Assembly (NCBI GenBank): GCA_013396635.1
Contig: WBMW01000009.1
Span: 483,976 to 547,975, forward strand
Direction of reading: 5' to 3'
Source of the DNA: Penelope pileata
Taxonomy: Eukaryota; Chordata; Aves; Galliformes; Cracidae
DNA: 64,000 bases
The notes under the pieces are model-generated. The model was given only the letters and a program-made list of their open reading frames with translations. It searched no databases and had not been told where the DNA came from. Positions 53,001 through 64,000 of this stretch are shown here, piece after piece; the first letter of the stretch is position 1; each line of letters starts with the position of its first letter. Made by a program: the position numbers and the translations under genes.

Positions 53001-56000
53001 TGATGGCTGACAACAGCTTCCAACTACAATTTGAGTAAACTGAAGTTATTCAGAAGTTTAACTTTTGCTCTGAAGTTGCTTACACTAAATGACCACAAGA
53101 AAGTGTCCCTCTTCATGTTAACTCACCAGGCTGTTACTCAGCTGCCATGCCAACTGTTCATCTTGTTTAAGCTGTTCCTCCATCTCCTTTCGTCTTTCTT
53201 CTGCCAATCTGTGTTCCTCCTCCTCTTCTGCTAGCAGCCTTTGAATGTATTCCTCGCTCGCCTTGTTCTCCTCCTGCTCATGGGCTCGCCTTTCTGCCTC
53301 CACCTGAAAAAGATTTTTTTTGAAGGCATGCAGTTACTATTACAACACATCAGAACCTCTCAACTAGCACTCTTTCAAAGGGAGCAACCCACTACTCACA
53401 AAGGCCCTGCACCGTTCAGAGCCAGTATTGAACTGCACAATTGTCCAAAGATGTAAGAAGCAGATACTGCACGTAGAGTCTTCCGTCTGAGAAGTGACCT
53501 ACCTTTTGATTTCTGTAACTTTGCACTGTTAAGCTTGCTGACCACATGCAAGGTTGAATTCTTTTACTCACCTTTTTTAAACTTTAGTAACAAAATGAGT
53601 ATATCCAACTACATGAGGTAAGATTCTTTATCAGGCCGGATGCCAGTTAGGCTACAGAGCCTGCTCAACCTGCTTACATCATCTTAATTCCAACGCTGTC
53701 CTGGAGGACAGCACATCTCTCTTCTGTGCCCTTCCGTTCTCTTGGAACGTGCAAAACCCAAAGCAGCAGACCTAGAATTTTGAAGTCTGCCCTCCTTCCT
53801 TCGGGCAGACATCTGCTCCTGGTAAACCAGTTATCAGCAGCTCCACAAGGACAGCAGAGTACTGAAAAGAATGAGTAATGCTTTATTGAACTCTGTAATG
53901 AAATTTGGATATTTTCTTTAGAGAGAAGCGTCAAGCTGTAATACTATGTGAGCTGTATTTGTTTCAATGCATCTATGTCTTATGAATGGCACCAGACACC
54001 CTTATGTATTTCACTGCTTCTGGGCACCGTTTTCATTTTCCGTTGATATCATCCCTGGCAATCAATCTTCTCCTAATAATTACCATAAAAGAGAATCCCA
54101 CAATCCTCTGCTTCCTGTACTCCCCTGCTCTTGTAACAACCAACGGTGTGGCTTTCAGGGAAAAGAGCATTCTGAAATTATTTTCAGTTGTCATTCTTAC
54201 TAATACCATGTCAGAACGGGATGAAGAAGAATACTTGCAGAAACCTTCATGTTTGTCTATTTAAATATTTTCCACTTTTCAAATGAACACAGAGTGTGAA
54301 CAAAGAAAATGGGGCTGTAAAAAAAGTCCATCCTTCAGCCTTGACTTTGAGTGATGGACACTAAGCCTGCAGCATGAGAGCTTGCCTAATACTTGAAGGG
54401 GGCAGAAGCTGAAACTGTCACCAGAAAATGCAGCTGTAAACAAGCACAAACAGCTGAACAAATAAAGTCTGCTCTTTCAGCTTATGTCAACTGTGTATCT
54501 GATGGTCAGCTTCCATCGTTAGCAACAGCTGTTAGCGCTGCTCTTCAGCAAGAGCTGTGTCCTTCCTTTCCTCCTTTCACACTGTACCCACACCTCACAA
54601 GTGACACCGCCAGCAGCACAGTTCAGTGTTAGAATCAGATGGGGAATCCCTTTCTGAGAGAGGTTTGCTTCTGGCTGTTAAGTTTCACATCTCTGCGTGC
54701 TTTGCCCTGGTATCAAGTTTTTTCCCTATTCAAGATTTCTTGTTTGTAGAAGCTGTGAAGCCTTCTGACATACAGCCTTGTGACTACAGACCCTTCCTAG
54801 AGGCTCTTCAATAAAGGATAAACGGAATTCATGCTTCAGGAATGACCAGTGTGTTCTTGTAGCAACAATGCCCTTTCACATATCTTCCTTTTTCGCTAAA
54901 TAACATTTCAACCGTTTATGGGAACAATTCAAATAACTAGATACAAAGCATTTTCACTTTTAAATGTATTTTTAGACTTACCTTGCTAACCTCTGCTTCA
55001 TATTCCTGTCTCAGTTCCCCAGGTTTGCTCAGCCGGTGTTGTGGATGGGGGACGCTGACTAAAGGAGAGGAAGGGGGGAGGAAAGAGTGAGCAGCTAAGC
55101 AAATCTTAAAATCCTTTGTTGTTGACTGTCATGATCATTTCCATACCCAGTCATAGGAATGACTTAAGCCTTATGAACAAAGTAAAGAAAATACAAAATA
55201 TAAAAATAAAAGCACTGTGTGACAAAGTAGCAAGAGCAGTCAGTATTTTCCAAGCTCTGTCTACAAAGCGAATATGCATGCTGATCACAACTTTGCTTTC
55301 TGCCATTAACTACTTCACAGTAAGCAGGAAAAAATGGAACAACCTGCCATAGAGCCGGCCTACCAAAGGAGATCAAAATGCTATTCACTTTTTAATTATT
55401 TAAATATATATACATCAATTTTGTTTTCTGCTGAGGATGTTCTGTGTTTCACGCATCGAGCTAGAATGCTGCAATCTACTACGGTGCAAGTTAGCTCTCC
55501 AAAACATTCAGGATTCCAAGTCCTATGCCATTTGAATACAAAAGCCCTACAGGATACTAAGAAAAATCTGCTCATGTGGTCTGTTCTTAAGACATCCTAA
55601 GGTTACTGTGTCCATTTTTCCCTGAGGTGCGTTAAACACTCAATGTCAGCACTGCTACTGACCACACAAGGAAGAATAGGGAGTGGTGCAGGAAAAGAAA
55701 AGTGTTTCCTCTCCCAGCTTAGCCTCCTCCAAACATAAAACTGTGAAACGACATAAAACTTTAACAGAGCTTACAACATATTAAAACCCCCTTATTTTTT
55801 TTAAGTGCCTGGTCAGATTTTGCTTTCTTTTGCCTAACATGGCAATTTCAGGCTCTAAAACTCTTGGATGGACAGAAGACCTGGAATTCCTAACCAAACT
55901 GCTCTGCCTTGCAAGTCCCTTTCACAGGAGAGCTCCAACGCTGCGTTTTCTAGGAGCAACACAGCACATCCACACATGGTTTCCTCCTTCACAACACCCA

Positions 56001-56370
56001 AAGTCCACTAATACCAATTACTACTCTGGTAAAGTACAGACATCTCAGCACAAGTGAGATTGTACTTACTTTCCTCTTCCAAATCCTGTCCGTTAATTCT
56101 GCGCTCGCACTCCTTCGGGTATTTCTTCTGAATCTTCTCCCAGAGTTCCCAGTTGATAAGGGTATTCCTGCGGGCATTATATCGTGCCCAAGAGGAGACT
56201 CGACGCCGACAAAAAGGGCAGCAAAGGCTGGCATTTTCAACTGTCAGCTGGAAACATGAGTTACAGAGGGTATGGTTGCACGGCAGGGTCACGGGCTCCA
56301 CAAAGATCTCCATGCAAATCTGACAGAGGCAGTCGGCTAAGGAAAGGGGAACCTCCGATTTCTTCGACAT
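50015..56370 (-). CDS. RNF168: E3 ubiquitin ligase RNF168
   Basis: Nuclear RING ligase that ubiquitinates H2A/H2AX at K13/K15 after DNA double-strand breaks and binds the marks it makes, recruiting 53BP1 and BRCA1. Coding exons in transcript order: 56370-56070, 55058-54982, 53303-53127, 52408-52284, 51979-51892, 51004-50015. Phases agree, giving 585 residues (human 571). The RING is C16, C19, C31, H33, C36, C39, C51, C54, at the same positions as human. The linker SKPGELRQEYEAEVSK leads into the helical UMI/MIU1 region (about 119-185) with AEEEEE and EQLKQDEQLAWQL. GDIQKYLTPK marks exons 4-5. MIU2 is near 439-469 (EEQDRLLALQLQRQ) and is followed by the LR motif NRQKGSPDEYLLR (477-489). The region between MIU1 and MIU2 is poorly conserved. 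The 5' UTR of the coding exon starts at an acceptor at 56413. Confidence 0.97.
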
Positions 56371-57449
56371 ATTGACTCGAAGCTCAGGAACGAGACGACT
56401 GTAACATCAGTACCTGAAAGCAGAAAGAGACAAGTATTTTACTAGCCCATGTAATGGGCAAGTACATGTAGTAGAGAACACTGTTTTACAGCCACGTGAC
56501 AAAAACCTCAGTGAATTTAAGAAAGCTGGTTACTTTTGTTCACAATCCCAGAAATTTTTGACTTACAGAGGAGGATGCAAGTCTTACCAGAGGTCACTGA
56601 AAAGCTACAGCAGTGTTTCCTATGGCAGTTCTCTGTGAATTGCAGCAGGTACTTCAGAGGAGAGCAAGGAGGTAGTGAGAAGGAAGAAAGAGAGTGAAAA
56701 GTCTTCCAGCATTTATTCTCTAACAGTTACAAGCCAAGCTCATGTCTGGTGGGTGTTATCACAGTTAACAAACTGAAATTAGTCCATTTTTTGGAATATG
56801 TGCATCCTTCAGAAGTTGCTTCTAGCGCAGACTTAGCTCCAACATTTTCTGAAGGTGAAATACAACACTCCCCCCATGCACCAGAGGTTCTTCCTTGGAG
56901 AGAAGGTTCTTCCACATTCATTCATTTGCTTAAGCTGGAACTCAAAAGTCAAAGTACTTTTCAGCCTTACGAATATAAGCACAGAACTAACCAACATTCA
57001 ATCCTTTGGCATCTCCCAGGATGACTTGTGTGACTTAAACAGTGGGGACCATCCAGCCTTCCTGCCACCGACCCTCCTCAGAGGGCTTTCCACTTGACCC
57101 ACAAACATCGTGGAATGGAATATAAAAACTAGAAGACACACTCTCTGCAGCAAAAGGGACAAAAATACGATTTTTGAAGCTACAGAGACTCAAGAAAGGT
57201 CTTTCAAGCTTCACGAAAAAGCAGCAGGCTGCACAAAGCAGGGGGAACTTTCTGACAGAAAGGCTGCAGCAGTTCGGGCCCGGATGACCTGCAGGGGAAC
57301 CTGATGCTGAGACACAACTGTATTACAGCGGCTGCTGGTGGTTTCGCTCTTCTTTAATGAAAGAAGTCTTATTTTCTACAAGGGGTTTTAGATAACATTG
57401 GCACACCCAGTACAAGTCTTTGTAACAAACCACCCAAGAAGTCCGTATG

Positions 57450-58060
57450 TACCTCTTCGGGACCAAGAGCTCTGCTGGTAGCGCGGCCGGGGCTGCGGCT
57501 GAAGGGGTGGGGAGGGCAGGGCAGAGATCCTCGCAGGGCGGACGCGGACCCACGTCGCTGCCGGGGTCCTTGCAGGCCAAGGGGGAGGCGCAGCGCGGGG
57601 CTCTGCGGGGACAAGGAGGTCCGAGGCGGCCCCAAAGCCCACACGGAGCGACCCGCGCGGCGTTAGGACCGTAACACCTTACCATAAACAACGCAGCAAA
57701 GCAGCGCTGCGAGGAACGGCAGGAGGCAGAGCACGGGTGGGGAACGGCGAGACAGCCGGCGGCCCGGCACCGCGGAGGCCCGCGGCCTGGCCCGGCGGCC
57801 CGCAGCCCGCCACCCTCCCTCGGGCCAGGCCGCGCCGCCGCACGGCGCCGCCCCGCCTCTCACCTCGCAGTTCCGCCGCCCAGAGGCCTCCCCCGCCGCG
57901 CTCCGCCCTCAGGACCGCGCGGTTCCTCCGGCCGTGATGCTTCCGCCGAGCTCTGTCTGCAGAGGGAGAGCGGCTCAGGGCCGCGGCCCGGCTCGGCCGC
58001 GCTGAGGGCGGCCTGCAAGGCCCGCACAGCCCGGCTGGGAGCCGCCAGGGCGCTGGTGTA
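57450..58060 (-). promoter_or_regulatory. RNF168: CpG island promoter and untranslated first exon of RNF168
   Basis: CpG-dense island lying 1.1-1.7 kb upstream of the RNF168 start codon. A minus-strand donor GCGAG/GTGAGA ends a probable non-coding exon at 57864. It would splice to the acceptor CTTTCAG/GTACTG at 56413, leaving 43 bases of 5' UTR before the ATG. There is no TATA box. No convincing plus-strand gene starts here. Confidence 0.65.
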
Positions 58061-58314
58061 AATAAAAATCGAGAGTGGAGCCCGCAGTGAGGGTCTGGAG
58101 TTTTGTTCTCTGAACGTTTCAGTGAGAAGCAGTTGTGAGCGATTCTTGCTAAGGGCGCCTACAGCACAGTGTTTCGTCAGAGATACTTAAAGAAGCACGA
58201 GCTGCTCCAGAAAGTGGTTCCAGCACTCCCGCTTGGAAGATAGGCTAAATACGTGCGATACCGAAGTCTTACCTCAGATGGTCAAAGTAGGAATGTCCTG
58301 GCCTTACAAATAGA

Positions 58315-58580
58315 CAAGAATCCGAGAATGATAAAGGTTGGAAAAGACCTCTTAAGATAATCTCATCCCACCATGCCCACTGACCATGTCCCTCAGTGCC
58401 ACATCTCCGCAGTTCCTGAACGCCTCCAGGGATGCTGACTCCACTTCTCCCTGGGCAGCTGTGCCAGGGCCTGAGCACTCTTTCTGAGAATAAATTTTTC
58501 CTAACATCCGACCTGAACCACCTCTGGCACAGTGTGAGGCCATTCCCTCTCATCCTAAGGCTGCTACCTCGTCCTAATAT
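58315..58580 (-). repeat. CR1 LINE fragment
   Basis: Antisense CR1 landmarks: AGAATGATAAAGGTTGGAAA, GACCTCTTAAGATAATCTCA, CGCCTCCAGGGATGCTGACT, then CACTTCTCCCTGGGCAGCTG and TGTGAGGCCATTCCCTCTCA. It lies directly downstream (in transcript direction) of SMCO1 coding exon 2 and about 250 bases upstream of the RNF168 CpG island. Confidence 0.85.
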
Positions 58581-58860
58581 TCTTTTTTCCTACTCACAGT
58601 GGAGACAGTGGCACAGAAAGGCTCAATGTCCCCAGTCTCTTGGAAGAGGCGTGACTTTTTAAACCACAGCAATGTTTAGTTTACAGAAACAACTCTCTAC
58701 AACTTGAATCAAAGGAACTGTACTCTTTCCATAGGACACAGTAATTCAGTCAATGCCCAGATTGTACAAACACGTGTTACAGTGCATGCACTGTCTCCTC
58801 AGGGTCACCTGCGGGTGCAGGGACCAGGACAGGACGGGCTGATCCTTCCCTGGTGCTCAC

Positions 58861-61800
58861 CTTTCCTCCAGCGCTGATGTCCACGCTGCCTCCTGGCTCA
58901 GCTCCTTCTCCAGGAGCTCGGCCTGCACCTCAAACTTCTGTGCCAGCTTCTGCAAGCTTGAGTCCAGATCTTTGAACCGAGTCTCCAAGGTTTGCAGCTT
59001 ATTTTCTACTCTGAGGGATGGAAAACAAGCGTTTAGTTAGAACTCGGGCATCAACGCCATTGGTGTGGTGACACATTGTACCATGAACTGATCCAGATCA
59101 GATTCCAAGGTTCCTCCCAAGCCGAATGTGAGCTCACTTCCTCATTTTACAGATGCTTACACCGCTAGAAATTCAGTTTTCTGATGCAGCCTAGGTCCCT
59201 CTGCTCCTTCCCTGGTGCAGAAATCTTATAAATGCAGAAAGAGCCATAGGGAAGATTTGTGTTTGAATCTAGCTGTGTTTGAGTTGTAGGTGTCAACCAT
59301 TTCCATTAATGTTAGTGGCAAGAGGTATTTTTGGTTTTATATTTTACATTTTGAGGTGATTTGTGCTTTTACTTGTGCTGTTGTGATCTTCTCAACCCTT
59401 TTCATTTGACACCGAACAGAACTTCTCATCCTTCCCCAGATTAAAAATTATGCAAATAATAAACCAAGCCACCCTCAATCTGCTTTTGGTCTCTGTCAGC
59501 TTTTCCTGCTCTGGTTTTCCCTTTCATATATCAGTTCTTCTGCAGAAGACCTTAGTGAAACAGCAATAAGAAAACTGCTGTGTTTTGCAGCTGATATTTA
59601 TTCACTGCTTTTTCAGATTTTAGTGTCTGCTGTGGCTTTCCTTATTAAAAAGAATTGTGTCTTTGTACTCTCTTAAATGATAATCCTAAATATGAGGTTT
59701 TTTGACTTTGAGCTCCTCCACACAACCTCTGCAGAAGAAAACTGCTCAGTTGAGAACTTATTGAGTCTGGGGTCAAAGGAGGAGGGAATTGAATCGTTTG
59801 TGCTTTGTGCTCCTTTGCTGCTTTTTGTGCTGCTTGAGGAGCAGGGTATGCTGGGCTTCTTTCATTCTGGTGGGGGCTTTTGTGAAGATCATTTTCTTTA
59901 AGTTTGCCTCCGGTTACTGCTTTATGTTGGTGTCTGTTCTTTATTAATCCTGGTGATCTCAAAGCTATGGAAATATTTATCAGAGTTGCTCCTAAACGCG
60001 GAACAAGTCACTGGGCACAATGTACTTCGGTACTGATTTACTAGAATTTCAGCCATTCCCATGGATTTCTGCAATTTTCTTTGTGTTTTACTGGCAGAAC
60101 TTCACGCTTTATCAAGTAATTGCTGAATTTTATTACAGACAAGACCCTACATTTTTTATCTGTAGCCCCTCTTTCTCCATCCCCAGTTTGCTCCACTGTT
60201 TCTGTTTCTATTATTATTATTGTATTGTTCTGATGTTTAGGGAACTGGACCCTGAATTGTAGCCTTCCAGTGTTGAACACTGTATTAACATCTTTACCTC
60301 TTGCTTGCTGCGGCCCTATTTTGTTTTATCTCTAGCTGAACCTTTTTTCTTTCATTTTCAATGATTAGGATAAAATACACAGTAGCTTTCAGGTAATGTT
60401 AGAAGCAAAAGCAATACTCTGTCCCCCCAAAACCAGAGATTATCTTGTATAAACAGTGGATTAATCAAATCACTGACAGCTTTCCTTTTTTCCATTCACA
60501 CTGTACAGTGTTTTAAAGTGTTGTTTCAAGAGGGGCCAAGAACACAACCACTGGCACAAGTGCTGGGCAGTTGCTCGACCAGCCATACCTCCTCCATCTG
60601 CCTGACTTCTCTTTCTCCTTTCTAGGGTGGTGTCGGCAGTTTTCCTGAATAAGGAGGGAAAATAAGAAGGCATTGGCAGTGAAATGTTTTCCTGGGTCTC
60701 CCTGGCCTAAAGTCATGATCTGTCTGGCAGCTTGTAAGGGTCCCTCTACGGTTTTCTGTTGCTTCCTGAGGCTAAGAGACTTCCTTTCCAATCCTGTCAG
60801 TCACTTTCATTTTAATCCTACATAGGTAGGATTTCTCTTGCTTCAACGGGAATTTTATTTGAGTCTGCTTTCTCCTCGTGTCGCTTTAGAGATTTTTGAA
60901 ACTGGCCATCATTCTTATTGAGTGTTATCTTAGATGTCAATAAATTATTGTTTGTGATGTTGCATATCATTAGTTGATTAACTTTTAGAAGGGATTCACC
61001 TATTGAGATTATGTTTGTGTGCATGTGAATTTTAGGACTGACATAGAGCTTGAGCTGGAGATTGAACTTGTCTGATGTAGAAATGCAGCAAGTTGGTACG
61101 AACACAAAGAGTTGGTGTACCTTAAAGGGGGGCTGCTGTCTTTTGATCAAGGTTGTGAATGAAGCTTAAGAATTGATGAATCCTCTTACAGCTGCCACTG
61201 TGGCTAGCCTTGTGCCTACAGCCTTGTCGACACCACATGCTGGTTAGTGAGATCATGACTATATGGTGAAGTGAAAAGAAAGGAACTGAATTCATTCAGG
61301 TTCACTGCTTGAAGGTATTAAAACAATCTCTTCACTGTGAGCTTCTCCCTGGCATAGGTTGGTTGGTATAGGATGGCACTAGCAACCTGGAACACTGAGG
61401 CGTTGGAGGTTTTGTTGTCTTGCTGGTGATTTTCACATCTGGAGGAGAGATTGTCCCTTACTGCAGTACTGCTGTTACAGTGGAGGGCTGATCTTTTGTA
61501 ATTTGAATATAAAAGCAAGTAGCAGGATCTGAAGCATGGATTTCATGCATTTCATCAGCAGGAATATTCACAAAGGACAGTAACAATTCTTACTACATGT
61601 AAACCAAACCTATACGCATGCACCTAAGTTAGCATAAATTTGTTTGATGCCACTTGCACAGCACAGATGGGACATGGGAATACACGTGAAAATCCACCAA
61701 AAGGGAGCACTGTCACCTGTCTTTTAACTGTGGAGAGTTTCAGACCCTTTTTCCACTCTTTCTTTTTTCCTGAAGAGCAGTGGCCATGGCTTTCCTTGGA

Positions 61801-62634
61801 TCCCACTGCTGTTACTCACCCGGCTGACCAGACACCGTCTTGTAGCGATGGTGCTGTCGCATGCAGCAGAACACGTGGATGGGTGCCAGCAGGGGAAGCA
61901 GGTGCCAGACTATTTTGGATGAAGCCAGTGAACCTGTTGATCCAGCTTTTTTGCAAGCCTCTTTGAGTACAGGCTTTGGAAATGGAAGGTGACTCAGTGT
62001 CACCTATGTCCCAATTCCTTAGTCACAGTGATTTTCTTTCTTAAAGTACATAAGAAGGGTCTGGTCTTGCTTTTTGTTAATTATAACCACATGCTTCCTA
62101 TCCTTGAACCCAATAGGCGCCCAGGTATTTTCCCAAATTCAGAAGTTCATCCCAAATTTCCCATTTATAGCAGGACCGCAGCAGACCGCAAACCAGAACC
62201 ACCCGTTACCGACAGTCTCCTGGCAGCACTTCACGCAGCTACCAGCCTTTGCTGATCAAGCACTTGCACAGAATCCTGCAGCAAACAGCCAGGATCAGCA
62301 GCTTGAAGCTGGCCAGGATGGCATTCATGAAGTACAGCTCTCTGCTCTGTCCCCCTTCCCCTTCTAACAGATAAAGGAGAAACAGAAGATTGCTCATGAA
62401 CCACCCTCTTCCCACATAGACACAGGATATATTTACATCCCATCACCTGTGAAAATTTCCGAAGGAAGTACAGGTTACCTTGCTACCACACTGCTACAGC
62501 ATAATCTTGTCTCCTCTCCCTCTGCCCCAGTCCTGTTGTCATTCCTCATTCCCTGACACAGTACTAGCACAACCCTTTAAGGACCTGTTTAATGTCTTGC
62601 TCAGGGCGCGCAGGGATATGCTCTCTTTAGCCAT
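58861..62634 (-). CDS. SMCO1: SMCO1, first two coding exons only
   Basis: Single-pass membrane protein with coiled-coil domains 1; its function is poorly known. Exon 1 (62634-62585) encodes MAKESISLRALSKTLN plus AG; exon 2 (59010-58861) begins with A, so the join gives R and the phase is exact. Exon 2 continues VENKLQTLETRFKDLDSSLQ and keeps a heptad-like coiled-coil pattern to LSQEAAWTSALEE. As I recall it, human SMCO1 runs SLKEAMKRVDHKLQALETQF over the same join, and the gene also lies next to RNF168 in 3q29. Exon 2 ends at a strong donor (AG/GTGAGC). The remaining about 150 residues (in human the LNILYSY membrane segment and beyond) were not found between exon 2 and the RNF168 promoter, where a CR1 lies. 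The gene may be truncated here, or its last exon may be too diverged for me to see. Confidence 0.72.
59011..62238. other. SMCO1 intron 1
   Basis: About 3.2 kb of AT-rich sequence between the membrane-segment exon candidate and SMCO1 exon 2. Short simple-sequence tracts (for example ATTATTATTATTG near 60210) are present, with no recognisable repeat family. Open frames here are short and without domain content. Confidence 0.4.
62239..62363 (-). other. Candidate terminal exon encoding a membrane segment
   Basis: On the minus strand a strong acceptor (CTGTTTCTCCTTTATCTGTTAG) ends at 62364. From there a frame opening two bases in encodes 40 residues and stops with TAG at 62241-62239. The translation includes ELYFMNAILASFKLLILAV followed by a cysteine-rich CCRILCKCL, which looks like a membrane helix with a juxtamembrane palmitoylation-type cluster. 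Codons are strongly GC-ending (CTG, ATC, GCC, AGC, TGC), unlike the AT-rich surroundings but like the SMCO1 exons. It sits between SMCO1 exons 1 and 2 with a stop, so it cannot be a constitutive SMCO1 exon. It could be an alternative end or a relic. I do not recognise the family. Confidence 0.35.
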
Positions 62635-62739
62635 CTTCCTGGAGAAGGAGAAGGAAAGCTGGTGTGGGCTCGATCCTCTCTCCTGGGCAGGCAACAACAC
62701 GGACGGGGGCTCTGACTCCTGCTGGAGGTTGTTTGCACT

Positions 62740-62760
62740 GGGGCTTTTTATAGCCTGCAC
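62740..62760 (-). promoter_or_regulatory. SMCO1: TATA box of SMCO1
   Basis: GCTATAAAAAGCCC on the minus strand (about 62755-62742) is a strong TATA box 110-120 bases upstream of the SMCO1 ATG. It implies a 5' UTR of roughly 85 bases in the same exon. The TATA architecture contrasts with the CpG-island promoters of RNF168 and UBXN7 and suggests restricted expression. Confidence 0.6.
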
Positions 62761-64000
62761 ACCCAAATATAGCTCACAGATGCATGGGCACATGCTCCTG
62801 AGCATACTACACACCAAGTTACACAGCTGGACCACTTCCTCTGACCCACTGATCTTGTCCCTCTTCAGACATGAAATAAAGAAGGGGAAATCTAGGCTGC
62901 TTGTTTGCTGTTTAGGTTTGTTTAGCTACAGTGCCCTTCAGCTCTTCTCCTGGGCCAAAGTTTCCTGCTTTTAAGGGCTGTACAAGCAGATTGTTGTTGG
63001 AGCGTGGTTTTTTTTTTCTTGTTTTGATGGTAAAGCTGGACTTGGATGAGAATAACTTGTGTTTGACTGCAGGGAGCTGCTTCTGCAGCTAGTAGAAGGC
63101 ATTGAGTCTTTGCCTGTGAAGAATTCAGGACAGCCTGAAGAAAAAGTTTTTTTTAAATTATTTGCCCATTCCATGGGAAATCTAGCATGAATCAAACACA
63201 GCAAGAGCTGCAGCATTTCCACTTAGCTGCATTCTCCCCACCTTCAACTTGCAAACTAAGAGTTGCTTCTAACAAGCCATCACTGGCAGGTTTGGCTTGC
63301 AGTGTTTCTAACAGCTTTGGGAAAACCATGGAGGGTTTGGCTAAGGAAGAACAGTGCATTTGGGCCTTTTTTATTTACCCATTGAAGAGCTACAAAATAC
63401 ACTTCTTGACACACCTTCACACAGCACCAATGTTTGGCAATACTAGAATGAGTACAAACACATGGGAGCAGTGAGAGAAAGCATTTATTAAGACAAATGT
63501 AATTGTTGTTTTTCTCCCTGGAATAAACAACTGAACACAGAAGACAGCTGACCTGTTAAACAGATGTTAACATTTTCCCCCTGCTCCTTTGCTAACTGCA
63601 GTGTGAAAAAAATGGAGTTGACAATGACTGTTGAAGTAATTTGATTACTCATTAGTAAGTTAGCGCTTCTCTAGTCTTCTATGCAAAATAATGAAAAACA
63701 GATTTCCACCAGGTCCAGTTCAAGCCAACTGTGACACAGTTTAATAGGGAAACTAAAATAAAGCACTGAAATAGTTCAAAACACAAGGAACTCAACCAAT
63801 TACATCTTCGTTACTGGTCCATTCAGCATTGTGGACTTCCCTGTCAGTGTATATCTTCCAACTTTAGTTATGTCAGGTCAGTTGTGAACTAACATTATCC
63901 TATTGAAATCGGTTTCACTTAAGTTCAGGACACTGATTGCCAGCCTACAAGAAACAGCTGCAGTGAATGCTCCCAGCTGCTGAAAACATAACACCGGGCC
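62761..64000. other. 5' flank of SMCO1 to window end
   Basis: No exon recognised. In human the next gene on this side is WDR53, so the far right might hold part of its 3' UTR. Minus-strand AATAAA hexamers occur near 63369 and 63483, but no coding sequence of WDR53 is visible before 64000. Confidence 0.35.

Noticed and set aside
57323..57691. 122-codon minus-strand frame in the RNF168 CpG island
   Set aside because: Proline, arginine and alanine-rich translation typical of CpG-island DNA. It lies in the 5' intron of RNF168 and matches nothing in SMCO1.
58269..58553. 94-codon minus-strand frame beyond SMCO1 exon 2, tested as the missing SMCO1 exon
   Set aside because: The translation is the usual CR1 3'-end peptide, and the DNA carries CR1 landmarks. 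It does not resemble SMCO1.
62231..62446. 71-codon minus-strand frame starting MGCKYILCLCGK
   Set aside because: It overlaps the membrane-segment exon candidate in another frame and lacks codon bias. The acceptor at 62364 supports the other frame.
1..64000. tRNA, rRNA, CRISPR, operon or phage features
   Set aside because: None seen. The window is eukaryotic spliced DNA, and no tRNA-like A/B box pair with a foldable cloverleaf was noticed by eye; a tRNAscan or Rfam run would be decisive.

Overview
This window is ordinary nuclear DNA from a vertebrate, almost certainly a bird and probably a galliform close to chicken. The basis is spliced genes with canonical GT-AG introns, long AT-rich introns, CpG islands at housekeeping promoters, and CR1 LINE fragments (about 13.0, 18.7, 45.7 and 58.3 kb). 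From memory the gene set fits chicken chromosome 9; I could not run a search to confirm this.

Layout. On the + strand, GAL3ST2 (galactose-3-O-sulfotransferase; 4 coding exons, 3843-8756, 416 aa) is followed by NEU4 (sialidase; 3 coding exons, 10826-12424, 452 aa). On the - strand, from right to left in transcription order, lie SMCO1 (two recognisable coding exons, 62634-58861, 3' part not found), RNF168 (6 coding exons, 56370-50015, 585 aa), UBXN7 (11 coding exons, 45374-26546, 489 aa, apparently with a roughly 6.4 kb 3' UTR) and TM4SF19 (4 coding exons, 15407-13892, 215 aa). All exon joins below were worked out by hand from splice sites, and reading phase is consistent at every join. Positions 1-3.7 kb, 8.8-10.8 kb, 15.4-20.2 kb, 45.4-50.0 kb and 62.8-64.0 kb hold no gene that I recognise.

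How the genes relate. GAL3ST2 and NEU4 both act on glycan termini: one sulfates the 3-position of galactose, the other removes sialic acid. UBXN7 and RNF168 both belong to ubiquitin signalling: a p97 adaptor with UBA, UAS, UIM and UBX parts, and the histone H2A ubiquitin ligase of the DNA-damage response. The two genes on the left correspond to human 2q37.3 and the four on the right to human 3q29. The window therefore contains a synteny junction between NEU4 and TM4SF19, whose stop codons face each other about 1.5 kb apart.

No exotic new system is evident. The most interesting points are the incomplete SMCO1, with a CR1 lying where its last exon would be expected, and a GC3-rich membrane-segment exon candidate between its two exons. 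Others are the minisatellite in TM4SF19 intron 2, a 73-bp duplication flanking the UBXN7 start inside a CR1, the frame-neutral 87-nt intron of GAL3ST2, and the basic double-cysteine tail of NEU4.
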